Positions 26,251 through 34,610 of a DNA stretch of 39,049 nucleotides are shown here, one piece after another (position 1 is the first letter of the stretch; each line of letters begins with the position of its first letter). The DNA is from Bacteroidota bacterium (GTDB lineage Bacteria > Bacteroidota > Bacteroidia > Cytophagales > Cyclobacteriaceae): assembly GCA_016866385.1 (NCBI GenBank), contig VGMU01000020.1:1-39049 (forward strand), in the 5' to 3' direction. The notes below the pieces were generated by a model. It was not told where the DNA came from. It did not search any database and was given only the letters and a program-made list of their open reading frames with translations. Position numbers and translations under genes: made by a program.

Positions 26251-27219
26251 ATGAAAGAACTAATTTTTGATCACACTGGAACACCCCAAGAAGTATTATT
26301 TCTTCAGGAAAGTCCAAAACCCACCCCAAAGCCTCACGAAGTGTTGATTCGGGTTACCGCTAGAAATATCAATCCTTCAGATATTATGTTTATTCGGGGA
26401 CTGTATGGCATTACCCCAAAGTTACCGAGTAGTGCTGGATTTGAAGCCTGTGGTGTAGTAGAAAGTAGCGATGAAGGAAATAAAATCCCAGTGGGTACTC
26501 GGGTAATGTTTACTGCCATAGGTACTTGGAGAGAATACATTTGTATTCCAGCATCCGGAGTGATTCCAGTGCCCGAACAAATGTCGGATGAGATCGCATG
26601 TCAGGCCTTTGTCAATCCCATGACAGCTTATGGAATGCTTGAATGCGTGGCCTTGCAGCCAGGTCAAAGTTTACTCCTTACTGCCGGTGCATCTGCCTAT
26701 GGAAAATTTGTCATTCAAATGGCCAAGGAGAGAGGTATTCATGTAGTCGCTACCGTAAGGCATGAGGAACAAAAAGAAGGTTTGAAAGCTTTGGGTGCAG
26801 TACTAGTCATCAATACAGAAAAAGAAAAAATGAGCCAAGTGGTTTTCCAACAGTTCGAAGCAGGAGTAGATGTTGTCTTTGATGCGGTCGGAGGTGCATT
26901 GGGTGCTAAAGCTCTTTCCTGTTTGAAGCGAAAAGGAAAGATGATGGTTTATGGAGCTTTGGCTCTAGACAATATGCCCATCAACAGCGGAGTATTAATT
27001 TTTAAGAACCTCCATTTGGAAGGGTTTTGGTTGAGTAGCTGGTTGGAGGAATTGACACCTGAACTTAGAAAAAAGGCTTTTAAAGAAGTGTTTGGATTTT
27101 TAATCAAGCAAGAGGTACAGGTAGATATAGCAGGAACCTACAGCCTGGAGGACTACAAGAAGGCATTGGACGCCTATGGCCAAGCTGGTAGAAACGGTAA
27201 AATTCTTTTGGTAAGTTGA
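26251..27219 (+). CDS. MDR-family oxidoreductase, enoyl-thioester-reductase-like
   Basis: The 322-residue protein (ATG 26251; an upstream TTG at 26233 is rejected) belongs to the zinc-free medium-chain dehydrogenase/reductase group. NINPSDIMFIRGLYGITPKLPSSAGFEACGVV matches the catalytic-domain block of quinone oxidoreductases and mitochondrial-type enoyl reductases (MECR/Etr1), including the Tyr of GLYG. FVNPMTAYGMLE and GASAYGKFVIQMAK form the substrate and nucleotide-binding parts. No structural-zinc cysteine cluster is seen. It is divergent from the SDR-ACAD-kinase unit, so NADPH reduction of an enoyl compound is plausible. Quinone reductase is the alternative. Confidence 0.87.
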   Translation: MKELIFDHTGTPQEVLFLQESPKPTPKPHEVLIRVTARNINPSDIMFIRGLYGITPKLPSSAGFEACGVVESSDEGNKIPVGTRVMFTAIGTWREYICIPASGVIPVPEQMSDEIACQAFVNPMTAYGMLECVALQPGQSLLLTAGASAYGKFVIQMAKERGIHVVATVRHEEQKEGLKALGAVLVINTEKEKMSQVVFQQFEAGVDVVFDAVGGALGAKALSCLKRKGKMMVYGALALDNMPINSGVLIFKNLHLEGFWLSSWLEELTPELRKKAFKEVFGFLIKQEVQVDIAGTYSLEDYKKALDAYGQAGRNGKILLVS

Positions 27220-27297
27220 AAAAAAGCTCCTTGGGTTCATACTTTCAATTTGAGGGAATATTTCCATATTTGCAGAAATAAACTCTTGGAGTCGAAC

Positions 27298-27720
27298 ATG
27301 AATTGGGAATCGTTAGATAAGGAACTTTCTGAAATCGTTGGAAAAAGAATTGTACTTAGTCAAATGGAGTACAGTGATGAAAATTACGATGATTTGGAGG
27401 AGGAATTACACGATTTGGAAGATGATTTTAATGAGAATTATGAGGACGAATTGGCTACTCATCTTGAAAAAATTTATGCTGAATTAAAGTCAGATACGGA
27501 TATTTTACTTCCCACTGCCTATTTGGCCAATCAATACAAGGAGCTATTGCCAGATGCCAAAGGCAGTATTACATACGAGGTGGAAGGACAGCAAGGCGTA
27601 CCTATTGAATCCGATCAATTAGGAAAGCTCGATTTGCGAATAGTTTTAATCCCTAATCCTGCCCGATTTGTATTGCTGGTCAATGGCAAACAAATGAAAG
27701 ACCTGTGGAGAAGTAGGTAA
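27298..27720 (+). CDS. Small acidic conserved hypothetical protein
   Basis: The 140-residue protein starts at ATG 27298 (MNWESLDKELSEIVGKR); a TTG at 27250 would add 16 unlikely residues. The N-terminal half is a strongly acidic helix (DENYDDLEEELHDLEDDFNE). The C-terminal half has predicted strands (GSITYEVEG, DLRIVLIPNPARFVLLVNG). There is no signal peptide or transmembrane segment, so it is cytoplasmic. I do not recognise a family. It lies 78 bases after the MDR gene and converges with the TetR gene 17 bases away. Confidence 0.8.
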   Translation: MNWESLDKELSEIVGKRIVLSQMEYSDENYDDLEEELHDLEDDFNENYEDELATHLEKIYAELKSDTDILLPTAYLANQYKELLPDAKGSITYEVEGQQGVPIESDQLGKLDLRIVLIPNPARFVLLVNGKQMKDLWRSR

Positions 27721-27737
27721 GATCTTTACCCAATTTT

Positions 27738-28433
27738 TTAAAATAAAGTGGTTTGCACCACCTGAGGTTTGCTTGCTTGTATGGTTCCTTTGAGCATGTC
27801 CTGCATCAATTTCAAGAATCCATTTTTCCATGCTTCAAGGCTTATTTTTGTTTCTTTCCCTTCATAAGCAATAGCTCCCCCTGTTTTTTGGTAACCAATA
27901 GCCATACTCCAAAGGGTGTAAAACGTTATCTCAGGCTGAAGTTCGGGGCGAATACTTCCGTCTTTGATCCCTTGAGATACCATCTGCACTCCCAGGCGAA
28001 TGGGCTCGTGGTGGATATCTAGAAGTTTGTGAAAATGAATAGATTCCAAAATCAAGGGGTCTAGTTGTGCTTTTTTCTCTGCCGAGGTATAGGAATTTAA
28101 AACGTCTAAAAATTGAATTATAGCTTGGTAATATACGGGATGCTGTATGGAAAAATCCCAAATGCGTAAGGTCAAGTCATGGAGCATTTCTAGGCCATTC
28201 TTCCCTTTGGATCTGAGCACTTCTCGAAATTCTTCCCGCAAGAGATCAAAAGCCTTTTTGGTTAAGGCCATAAACAAATCTTCTTTGTTTTTGAAGTAAA
28301 AATAAGTCAAACCCTTACTAATGCCGGCTTGCTTTGCTACGTCTTCCATACGTGTAGCTTGAAACCCTTTGGTAGTAAAAAGTTGCGTAGCTGCTTCTAG
28401 AATAAGTTTTTCTTTATTTTTTTCTCCTGCCAT
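27738..28433 (-). CDS. TetR/AcrR-family transcriptional regulator
   Basis: The 231-residue repressor starts at ATG 28433 (MAGEKNKEKLILEAATQLF); the longer upstream open frame lacks a good start. The N-terminal helix-turn-helix is clear: TRMEDVAKQAGISKGLTYFYFKNKEDLFMAL (about 27-57). The helical ligand-binding domain fills the rest. TetR-family members of the FadR/PsrA type often control acyl-CoA catabolism, and this gene lies beside the ACAD/kinase/MDR locus, so it is a candidate regulator of it. The operator and ligand are unknown. The 212 bases between its start and the tyrS stop hold no recognisable element. Confidence 0.9.
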   Translation of the reverse strand: MAGEKNKEKLILEAATQLFTTKGFQATRMEDVAKQAGISKGLTYFYFKNKEDLFMALTKKAFDLLREEFREVLRSKGKNGLEMLHDLTLRIWDFSIQHPVYYQAIIQFLDVLNSYTSAEKKAQLDPLILESIHFHKLLDIHHEPIRLGVQMVSQGIKDGSIRPELQPEITFYTLWSMAIGYQKTGGAIAYEGKETKISLEAWKNGFLKLMQDMLKGTIQASKPQVVQTTLF

Positions 28434-28645
28434 AATCAATAAAATTATAAGGTTTTGTCTTTTTTCCTCAATAAACTTTCGATAAAAACAAAGTGTTGAA
28501 TGGGATTCAAAATTTAAATAAAAAAAAGATAAGTGGTGTATCAGTCGACTAAATATTAAAAAAAGAATTAAATCAACTTCCTGCAATCTCCAATTAGGTA
28601 ATTAAAAGAGTATCGAAACGCTCCAAGCAGTCAGCATGAGAGGCT

Positions 28646-29938
28646 TTAGATGATTTCAATAATGAAATAATTCTTTTTACCCTTTTGCACCAGTAGGAAT
28701 TTTTCTTGTAGCAAAGAAAAACGAGCATCTCGGTTGGGATCTTCGATTTTGATTTTATTGATACTTACTCCCCCTCCTTGAATCATTTTTCTGGCTTCTC
28801 CTTTGGATGGAAATACAAGAAATTCACTTTTATCGCTTAAAAGGTCTACTACATTATCAATCTCCTGATAAACTGATTTATTGATTTTACCCTGAGGAAC
28901 TCCTTCGAATACGGCTAAAAAGGTACGTTCATCTAAGGAAGCTAATTCCTCGGTAGAAGATTTACCAAAAAGGATTTCCGTGGCTTTAAGGGCTTTTTCA
29001 AATTCTTCTGCTCCATGCACCATGCAGGTGACCTGCTTGGCAAGCTCTTTTTGTAAAATCCGTAGGTGGGGAGCTTGAGTATGCTCTGCTTCCAATTGGA
29101 TTACTGAATTTTGATCCAAGACGGTGAAAATTCGAATGTATTTGGAAGCATCTTCGTCGGATACGTTTAGCCAAAATTGGTAGAAGGCATAGGGGCTTGT
29201 TCTTTCAGGATCAAGCCAAACCGACCCTCCTTCTGTTTTTCCAAATTTTGAACCGTCCGATTTGGTAATTAAAGGAACGGTAAGGGCATAGGCCGTCCCT
29301 CCACCCATCCTACGAATAAGTTCAGTACCCGTCACAATATTTCCCCATTGGTCTGAACCTCCCAATTGTATGCTGCAATTCTTTGATTTCCACAAATGAT
29401 AAAAATCGTAGCCTTGGATTAATTGGTAACTAAATTCAGTGAAGGAAAGTCCATTTCCCTCTTCTAATCTTCTTTTGACACTGTCTTTAGACATCATGTA
29501 ATTGACAGTGATGTGCTTCCCTACTTCTCGAATAAAATCTAAAAAGGAGAACTTAGACATCCAGTCGTAATTATTTACCAGTTCTGCAGAAGTAGATGTT
29601 TTACCTGAAAAATCTAAAAATTTGGCAAGTTGTGCTTGAATACAGTGCACGTTATGGTCTAAAGTAGCTTTATCCAATAGATTTCTCTCCGAAGACTTGA
29701 AAGAGGGATCCCCAATCATCCCTGTAGCTCCTCCAACTAAAGCTATCGGCTTGTGGCCAGCTCTTTGGAAATGAAGAAGCGTCATCACGCCAACCAAATG
29801 TCCAATGTGCAAGGAATCTGCCGTAGGGTCAAATCCCAAATAGGCTGAAGCCATTCCTTTGGCGAGGTGCTCATCTAGCTGGGGAGTCATGTCTTGAAGC
29901 ATGCCTCTCCATTTTAATTCTTCGATAAATGAATTCAT
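28646..29938 (-). CDS. tyrS: Tyrosyl-tRNA synthetase
   Basis: TyrS charges tRNA-Tyr with tyrosine. The 430-residue protein has the class I HIGH motif at 44-47 (DSLHIGH), the TyrS-specific [13 protein letters not shown] and [14 protein letters not shown] blocks, and the KMSKS equivalent KFGKT at 231-235. A C-terminal S4 RNA-binding domain covers about 360-425 ([21 protein letters not shown]). Length and order are canonical. It is a single minus-strand gene with its own upstream -7 element. Confidence 0.97.
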   Translation of the reverse strand: MNSFIEELKWRGMLQDMTPQLDEHLAKGMASAYLGFDPTADSLHIGHLVGVMTLLHFQRAGHKPIALVGGATGMIGDPSFKSSERNLLDKATLDHNVHCIQAQLAKFLDFSGKTSTSAELVNNYDWMSKFSFLDFIREVGKHITVNYMMSKDSVKRRLEEGNGLSFTEFSYQLIQGYDFYHLWKSKNCSIQLGGSDQWGNIVTGTELIRRMGGGTAYALTVPLITKSDGSKFGKTEGGSVWLDPERTSPYAFYQFWLNVSDEDASKYIRIFTVLDQNSVIQLEAEHTQAPHLRILQKELAKQVTCMVHGAEEFEKALKATEILFGKSSTEELASLDERTFLAVFEGVPQGKINKSVYQEIDNVVDLLSDKSEFLVFPSKGEARKMIQGGGVSINKIKIEDPNRDARFSLLQEKFLLVQKGKKNYFIIEII

Positions 29939-29963
29939 GGAAATACAAATGGTATTGGAGCTG

Positions 29964-29971
29964 CAAATATA
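29964..29971 (-). promoter_or_regulatory. -7 element for tyrS
   Basis: The minus strand reads TATATTTG, a full match to TAnnTTTG, about 26 bases before the tyrS ATG at 29938. No TTG is seen at the ideal -33 spacing. Confidence 0.45.
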
Positions 29972-30074
29972 GGGGTAATGCTAGAGTTTAGAAATTGAAT
30001 CTTTTTTGAAACCAAGTCTTGGCGAATCAAATGTCCAAATTCAAATTCAAGGATTTAACTTGGATTTAAAATTT

Positions 30075-30111
30075 AAAAAAAATCCCTCAAAAAGGGTGAA
30101 TTTTTGAGGGA
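30075..30111 (-). terminator. Rho-independent terminator of the desaturase gene
   Basis: On the minus strand an 11-bp perfect stem (TCCCTCAAAAA with TTTTTGAGGGA, 30083-30093 and 30101-30111) encloses a seven-base loop and is followed by eight T residues. It lies 29 bases past the desaturase stop codon. Confidence 0.92.
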
Positions 30112-30140
30112 ATGGAAAGTTAAATAGAAAAGCTATCCAG

Positions 30141-30890
30141 CTACACTGTTCTTAATTTGATAATTTTTGTGGCGTGCAAAAGTTTTACAATAGGGTAGGT
30201 AGGATCGAACTCATACCATTTTACAGCAAAATTTGCTCGATTTGGAAGTTTGTGGTGATTGTTTTGAAATAACTCACCAAGCATCAATACATCCAGCAAT
30301 AGGGAATTTTTGGATTTGTCGTTGTTATCAAAGTTGGCATAACCATACTTGTGTCCGCTCCAATTAACGATAGCTCCGTGTACTGGCCCCATCAAAAAGT
30401 GAATGGGAAGAAGAAAATACATCCACCAGTGTGTACCAGGCAATTCAAAGTAGGAAATGCAAGCGATATACACGAGCACATAAAACGCGCCCCAAGCTAC
30501 TCTCACCGTCATATTGTCTGCAAAACGATCGAACTTTCCCCAATCTGGAATATCCTTTGAAAAACGCTCCTCTGGATTAAGTTTGAAAGCGAAATAATCG
30601 TTGTAAATATTTTTAGTTTTCCACATCATAGAAAAAAGATTTTCTGTGTGGTGTGGACTATGCGGGTCTTGAGGGGTATCTGAATAGGCATGGTGCATAC
30701 GATGCAAAATGGCATAAGCTCTTGGAGATAAATAAGAGCTGCCTTGCCATAGCCAGGTGAAAAAGTAGAAGAACTTCTCCCAATATTTATTCATTACAAA
30801 CATCTGATGCGCAGCGTAGCGATGAAGAAAGAAACTTTGGCAAAAAAGTGAGAAATACCAATGCAGGAGAAATAGAATAATTAAGATCAC
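30141..30890 (-). CDS. Membrane fatty acid (acyl-CoA delta-9) desaturase
   Basis: This 249-residue integral membrane di-iron enzyme introduces a double bond into saturated acyl chains and so tunes membrane fluidity. The three histidine boxes are present: HRYAAH (23-28), HRMHH (63-67) and NNHHKLP with His212/His213. Extra conserved residues are NWSGHKYGY (176-184) and YLSPRAYAILHRMHHAYSDT. Hydrophobic helices flank the boxes in the usual pattern. At 249 residues it is shorter than eukaryotic desaturases but normal for bacterial ones. It has its own -7 element and terminator, so it is monocistronic. Confidence 0.92.
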   Translation of the reverse strand: MILIILFLLHWYFSLFCQSFFLHRYAAHQMFVMNKYWEKFFYFFTWLWQGSSYLSPRAYAILHRMHHAYSDTPQDPHSPHHTENLFSMMWKTKNIYNDYFAFKLNPEERFSKDIPDWGKFDRFADNMTVRVAWGAFYVLVYIACISYFELPGTHWWMYFLLPIHFLMGPVHGAIVNWSGHKYGYANFDNNDKSKNSLLLDVLMLGELFQNNHHKLPNRANFAVKWYEFDPTYPIVKLLHATKIIKLRTV

Positions 30891-31216
30891 GAAAGAGGAT
30901 TTTATGTATATGGCAAAGATAAGAGCTATATCGATATCTTGAATGAATTTACATTAATGGCGAGTAAATATTCTTCGAATTTAACGTTGTTTATGAAGAA
31001 ACAATGGGGATGATTCTCTTTTTACAAAAAAAGTTGAATTTTTTTCTTTAAAAAAAATGGCAAATTTTTGTTTCTGACCACTTTTTATCTCTAAAGGCTT
31101 GATTAAGTATCTTTTATCTTATTTTATTTAAAACAATTTTCGGTTTTTATGCTTTATATACTTAGAATATCACGCTTCATCCCTAATAATAGCCTCATCC
31201 TTATTTTTAAAAAACT
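30891..31216. promoter_or_regulatory. Intergenic region between divergent desaturase and acidic hypothetical genes
   Basis: This 326-base AT-rich gap has no open frame of note. It holds the desaturase promoter at its left end. On the plus strand a TTG at 31099-31101 lies 18 bases before TATTTTAT at 31120-31127, a weak promoter candidate for the gene at 31217. Long A and T runs occur at about 31020-31070. No tRNA or riboswitch-like structure was recognised. Confidence 0.4.
30914..30921 (-). promoter_or_regulatory. -7 element for the desaturase gene
   Basis: The minus strand reads TATCTTTG, a full match to TAnnTTTG, with 23 bases between the element and the desaturase ATG at 30890. Confidence 0.5.
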
Positions 31217-31783
31217 ATGAACTTTAAAAACCCTGGGTTTGACCCTACCAACATCGAAAAACTAAAAAATGAATTGATTGCTTCTGGAAAATCGTTTAAG
31301 ATGATTCCAGACGAAGAAAATTCAGAAGAATTTGTAAATTTTTACTTTTTGGGCAGATACGAAGGGAAGGATGTGATCTATGATGCTGCACTTTACACGC
31401 TCAGATTGCATCATGCCAGTGAAGTTTACGACCTTGCCGAACATGAGGCCGCTAAAAAATTTCAAAACTTCAAAGGAATTAACTACCAAGAGGATGAGGA
31501 TGGTAACATGCAACCGCTTTCAGCTGAAGAGGAGGAGATTGGGTGGTTTATTACAGAATTGATTATGGAAATGGAGGAGGAAGAGACCGTAAAGGTGCAG
31601 GAGTTTGTTGATCTAGATACCCACCACGATTTTGGGATAGGTTTGGATGCGGCTTTGAATGTAGAAGTAGTAGATGATCAAGTAATCATGACCTTCATTC
31701 GAAATTTTAATGAGGATACCTTGATCTTGGATGACACCTTTTATTCTTTTGTGACAGAAGAGAGCGAATTGGATGGTGTGTGA
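31217..31783 (+). CDS. Acidic conserved hypothetical protein
   Basis: The 188-residue cytoplasmic-looking protein has no signal peptide or transmembrane helix and is strongly acidic, with runs such as EEEEIGWFITELIMEMEEEE and LDLDT-like segments. FVNFYFLGRYEGKDVIYDAALYTLRLHHASEVYDLAE suggests a compact alpha/beta start. I do not recognise a family or function. It is followed by a compact terminator that also contains a promoter-like element for the next gene. Confidence 0.82.
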   Translation: MNFKNPGFDPTNIEKLKNELIASGKSFKMIPDEENSEEFVNFYFLGRYEGKDVIYDAALYTLRLHHASEVYDLAEHEAAKKFQNFKGINYQEDEDGNMQPLSAEEEEIGWFITELIMEMEEEETVKVQEFVDLDTHHDFGIGLDAALNVEVVDDQVIMTFIRNFNEDTLILDDTFYSFVTEESELDGV

Positions 31784-31800
31784 ACTCTAATTCCTTCAAA

Positions 31801-31808
31801 TAACTTTG
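31801..31808 (+). promoter_or_regulatory. -7 element overlapping a terminator
   Basis: TAACTTTG is a full TAnnTTTG match. Its last base is the first base of the terminator stem, and the next gene starts 28 bases later at 31837. Initiation would fall near 31814, inside the hairpin. No TTG is found at the -33 distance. Confidence 0.45.
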
Positions 31809-31836
31809 GCGTTAGGAAAAGCTAGCGCCTTTTTTT
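31808..31836 (+). terminator. Rho-independent terminator after the acidic hypothetical gene
   Basis: GGCGTTAG at 31808-31815 pairs with CTAGCGCC at 31822-31829 (one G-U pair, six-base loop) and runs into seven T residues. The ATG of the next gene follows the T tract with no gap. Confidence 0.82.
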
Positions 31837-32739
31837 ATGTTAAAAATTGCCTTTTCGTCCCTTTATTCACATCCTTTGCCAGAAGGTCATCGATTCCCCA
31901 TGGAGAAGTATAGCATGTTGCCAGAGCAGCTTCTTTACGAAGGAACGATCACTCGGGAGAATCTTTTCGAACCCACACCCCTACAGGATGCACTCATCTT
32001 GAGTACGCACGATGAAGATTATTTTTCAAGGCTGACAAGACAGGAATTATCCAAGTCAGAAATTCGAGCTATTGGTTTTCCTTTAAGTTCCCAGCTTATA
32101 GAACGTGAAATTTGTATTGCAGGAGGCTCTATTCAAGCGGCTCAAATGGCCAATTTAAATGGTATAGGAATGAATATCGCTGGTGGTACCCATCATGCTT
32201 TTCGTGCGAGAGGAGAGGGATTTTGCCTGCTAAATGATCTTGCCATAACAGCCAATTATCTTTTGAATGAAGGCATAGCAAAAAATATTCTCATAGTAGA
32301 CTTGGATGTACATCAAGGTAATGGAACGGCTTCTATCTTTTCGGGAAGCGAGCAAGTTTTCACATTCAGTATGCATGGCGAGAAAAATTATCCCCACCGG
32401 AAAGAGAATTCCCACCTGGACATATCTCTTGCTGACGGTACATCAGACAAAGAATACCTCTATTTGTTGGAATATCATCTGGACTCCATCTTGGAGAGAA
32501 AGAAGCCTGATTTTATACTCTATCAATGCGGTGTAGATGTGTTGAGTTCAGACCAATTGGGTAGATTGGCGCTTACCATGGAGGGCGTCAAGTCTAGGGA
32601 TAAGATGGTATTGAGCAAAGCAAAAAGAAGAGCAATTCCCATTATGTGCTGTATGGGGGGAGGTTACTCCAAACAAATTCGTGTCATTGTTGAAGCTCAT
32701 GCCCAAGTCTTTCGCTTGGCCCAAGAACTTTATTTTTAA
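31837..32739 (+). CDS. Histone-deacetylase-superfamily zinc hydrolase (AcuC/HDAC-like)
   Basis: The 300-residue protein belongs to the arginase/deacetylase fold, whose bacterial members remove acetyl or acyl groups from proteins, polyamines or small molecules. The active-site pair is His119-His120 in GGTHHAF. Zinc ligands are Asp157 and His159 in DLDVHQGNG, with Asp239 in CGVDVLSSDQLG. The transition-state Tyr is probably Tyr277 in MGGGYSK. Length is typical for bacterial HDAC-like enzymes. There is no signal peptide, so it is cytoplasmic. The substrate is unknown; a deoxyhypusine synthase homologue lies nearby, so polyamine deacetylation is one possibility, but it is only a guess. Confidence 0.9.
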   Translation: MLKIAFSSLYSHPLPEGHRFPMEKYSMLPEQLLYEGTITRENLFEPTPLQDALILSTHDEDYFSRLTRQELSKSEIRAIGFPLSSQLIEREICIAGGSIQAAQMANLNGIGMNIAGGTHHAFRARGEGFCLLNDLAITANYLLNEGIAKNILIVDLDVHQGNGTASIFSGSEQVFTFSMHGEKNYPHRKENSHLDISLADGTSDKEYLYLLEYHLDSILERKKPDFILYQCGVDVLSSDQLGRLALTMEGVKSRDKMVLSKAKRRAIPIMCCMGGGYSKQIRVIVEAHAQVFRLAQELYF

Positions 32740-32777
32740 GGCTTTGGTAAAGAATTCCTTCAATTCCAATGGAGTTC

Positions 32778-32806
32778 TTGGAAAATAAATACTTTACCTA
32801 TCTTTG
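32778..32806 (+). promoter_or_regulatory. Bacteroidota-type promoter of the OmpH-like gene
   Basis: A TTG at 32778-32780 lies 18 bases before TATCTTTG at 32799-32806, a full TAnnTTTG match. The GTG start codon is 28 bases downstream of the element. Confidence 0.6.
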
Positions 32807-32833
32807 CGAGCATAAAACCATAACCCTACTCAA

Positions 32834-33466
32834 GTGAAAAAAGTATTGATTCGTCTTGGAATACTGGCCATAGTTGCGGTATTCTCTTATTCTTGTGCAA
32901 AAAAGACTGACTCTACAGGTGCAGATGCTTCTTCGGAAGAGCGAATAGCTGCAGGAGACATCAAGATTGCTTTTGTCTATACCGACTCTGTGATCAACAA
33001 ATACGATTATTTCAAAAAGAAATCCGAAGAGATTACCGAAAAAGGAAAAAGACTCGATTTGGATCTTCAGGCAAGAGCCAAAGGTTTTGAGCAGGAGGTG
33101 GCCATGTTTCAGCAAACTGGTGGCAACATGACTCAAAATCAAATTCGAGCCAAGCAAGATGAATTGATGCAGAAAGAGCAAAATTTGATTAGTTACAGAA
33201 ATAACTTAATGCAAGAACTTTCTACCGATGAATCCAAGCTCTTAAACGATGTCTATGAGCAGGTACAGGCATACATGAAAGATTATGCCAAAGAAAATGG
33301 AATAGACGTGATTTTAAGCTACACGCGTGGGGGAGCACTTTGGTATGCCACGGATGCCATCGACGTCACCAAAAGTGTGACGGAGGGATTAAATAAAAAA
33401 TACAATGCAAATCCTGCTGCCATGGACTCTGCAACAGTGGCTAACGATTCTACTGGATCTAAGTAA
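32834..33466 (+). CDS. OmpH/Skp-like periplasmic lipoprotein chaperone
   Basis: The 210-residue protein begins at GTG 32834 (MKKVLIRLGILAIVAVFSYS then Cys21). It is a lipoprotein signal peptide with the cysteine right after the hydrophobic core. The mature protein has a long charged coiled coil (about 60-135: YFKKKSEEITEKGKRLDLDL, then QIRAKQDELMQKEQNLISYR) between beta segments KIAFVYTDSVINKYD and GIDVILSYTRGGALWYATDA. This is the OmpH/Skp layout: tentacle-like helices that hold unfolded outer-membrane proteins. Skp is usually soluble, so lipid anchoring is a variation that I infer is common in this phylum. Its own promoter and terminator make it monocistronic. Confidence 0.88.
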   Translation: MKKVLIRLGILAIVAVFSYSCAKKTDSTGADASSEERIAAGDIKIAFVYTDSVINKYDYFKKKSEEITEKGKRLDLDLQARAKGFEQEVAMFQQTGGNMTQNQIRAKQDELMQKEQNLISYRNNLMQELSTDESKLLNDVYEQVQAYMKDYAKENGIDVILSYTRGGALWYATDAIDVTKSVTEGLNKKYNANPAAMDSATVANDSTGSK

Positions 33467-33486
33467 TCAATTAGAAATAGTTCATT

Positions 33487-33513
33487 AAAAACCCGGAGTT
33501 TCCGGGTTTTTTT
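33487..33513 (+). terminator. Rho-independent terminator after the OmpH-like gene
   Basis: ACCCGGA (33491-33497) and TCCGGGT (33501-33507) form a perfect stem with a GTT loop, extended by A-T pairs and followed by a T tract. Confidence 0.92.
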
Positions 33514-33528
33514 ATGGGTAAAAAGAGG

Positions 33529-33536
33529 TAATTTTG
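33529..33536 (+). promoter_or_regulatory. -7 element for the deoxyhypusine synthase homologue
   Basis: TAATTTTG is a full TAnnTTTG match 24 bases before ATG 33561. It overlaps the more upstream TTG at 33534, which argues that TTG is not the true start. Confidence 0.5.
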
Positions 33537-33560
33537 CGGCTCATTGAAACTTCCACATCT

Positions 33561-34532
33561 ATGAAAATCACCGAATTTTTAAAGCACAACTATAGACATT
33601 TCAATGCTGCAGCCCTGATTGATGCAGCAGAAGGTTACAAAACCCATTTGAATGAGGGAGGTAAAATGATGGTTACCTTAGCAGGTGCTATGTCTACTGC
33701 TGAATTGGGGATTTCCTTGGCTGAAATGATTCGCCAAGATAAAGTCCAAATTATTTCTTGTACGGGTGCTAACCTAGAAGAAGATGTGTTTAATCTGGTG
33801 GCTCATGACTATTACGAGCGAGTACCCAACTATAGAGAACTTAGCCCAGAGCAAGAGCAGGCCTTGCTAGAACGTCACATGAACCGAGTGACAGATACCT
33901 GTATCCCTGAGATGGAGGCCATGAGGAGGATTGAAGATGTTATCTTGGCTGAGTGGGTAAAGGCTGATCAAGCGGATGAGCGGTATTTCCCTCACGAGTT
34001 TTTTTACAAAATTTTGCTTTCAGGAAAATTAAATGACTCATTTCAGATAGATCCAAAAAACAGTTGGTTACTTGAAGCAGCTAAAAAGAATCTTCCTATT
34101 ATCGTCCCAGGCTGGGAAGATTCTACTTTAGGAAATATGTATGCCGGACATGTAATCTCTGGAGACCTTGCTAAGGTGCATACAGTAAAAAGCGGTATCG
34201 AGTACATGATGTTTTTGGCTGATTGGTATACTGCTCATGCTACTGAGGAAAGTAAGGTGGGATTTTTCCAAATTGGAGGGGGTATAGCAGGGGATTTTCC
34301 TATTTGCGTGGTACCCATGCTGCACCAAGATTTACAGCGTACCAACGTTCCTTTGTGGGGTTACTTTTGTCAAATTTCTGATTCTACTACCTCCTATGGA
34401 TCCTATTCCGGAGCTGTGCCCAATGAAAAAATTACTTGGGGAAAACTTGGTAAAGCAACTCCAAAATACATCATTGAATCGGATGCTACGATTGTTGCAC
34501 CTCTGGTATTTGCCATCATTTTGGATCAATAA
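33561..34532 (+). CDS. Deoxyhypusine synthase-family protein
   Basis: The 323-residue protein (ATG 33561, MKITEFLKHNYRHFNAAAL) is a full homologue of eukaryotic/archaeal deoxyhypusine synthase, which moves the aminobutyl group of spermidine to a lysine of eIF5A using NAD. Family blocks include MVTLAGAMSTAELGISLAEM, ISCTGANLEEDVFNLVAHDY, IVPGWEDSTLGNMY, FFQIGGGIAGDFPI and YGSYSGAVPNEKITWGK. The catalytic lysine is Lys295 in ITWGKLG. Bacteria lack eIF5A, so the bacterial enzyme probably acts on another acceptor; homospermidine synthesis is a known activity of relatives. It has its own promoter element and shares a bidirectional terminator with the next, convergent gene. Confidence 0.93.
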   Translation: MKITEFLKHNYRHFNAAALIDAAEGYKTHLNEGGKMMVTLAGAMSTAELGISLAEMIRQDKVQIISCTGANLEEDVFNLVAHDYYERVPNYRELSPEQEQALLERHMNRVTDTCIPEMEAMRRIEDVILAEWVKADQADERYFPHEFFYKILLSGKLNDSFQIDPKNSWLLEAAKKNLPIIVPGWEDSTLGNMYAGHVISGDLAKVHTVKSGIEYMMFLADWYTAHATEESKVGFFQIGGGIAGDFPICVVPMLHQDLQRTNVPLWGYFCQISDSTTSYGSYSGAVPNEKITWGKLGKATPKYIIESDATIVAPLVFAIILDQ

Positions 34533-34560
34533 CTAGTCCATAGAAATCGGTATTAAAATG

Positions 34561-34594
34561 AAAAAGCAAGTCCATTTCGGACTTGCTTTTTTTT
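34561..34594. terminator. Bidirectional terminator between convergent genes
   Basis: GCAAGTCC (34566-34573) pairs with GGACTTGC (34579-34586) around a five-base loop. Five A residues precede the stem and eight T residues follow it, so it can serve both flanking genes. Confidence 0.92.
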
Positions 34595-34610
34595 ATTGGA
34601 TAATTTTAAA

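Noticed and set aside
28434..28586. N-terminal extension of the TetR regulator
   Set aside because: The added 51 residues are low-complexity and lie in an AT-rich untranslated region; ATG 28433 gives the standard TetR start.
31000..31080. Poly-A and poly-T runs as a terminator or small RNA
   Set aside because: No GC-containing stem accompanies them; they look like ordinary AT-rich promoter-region sequence.
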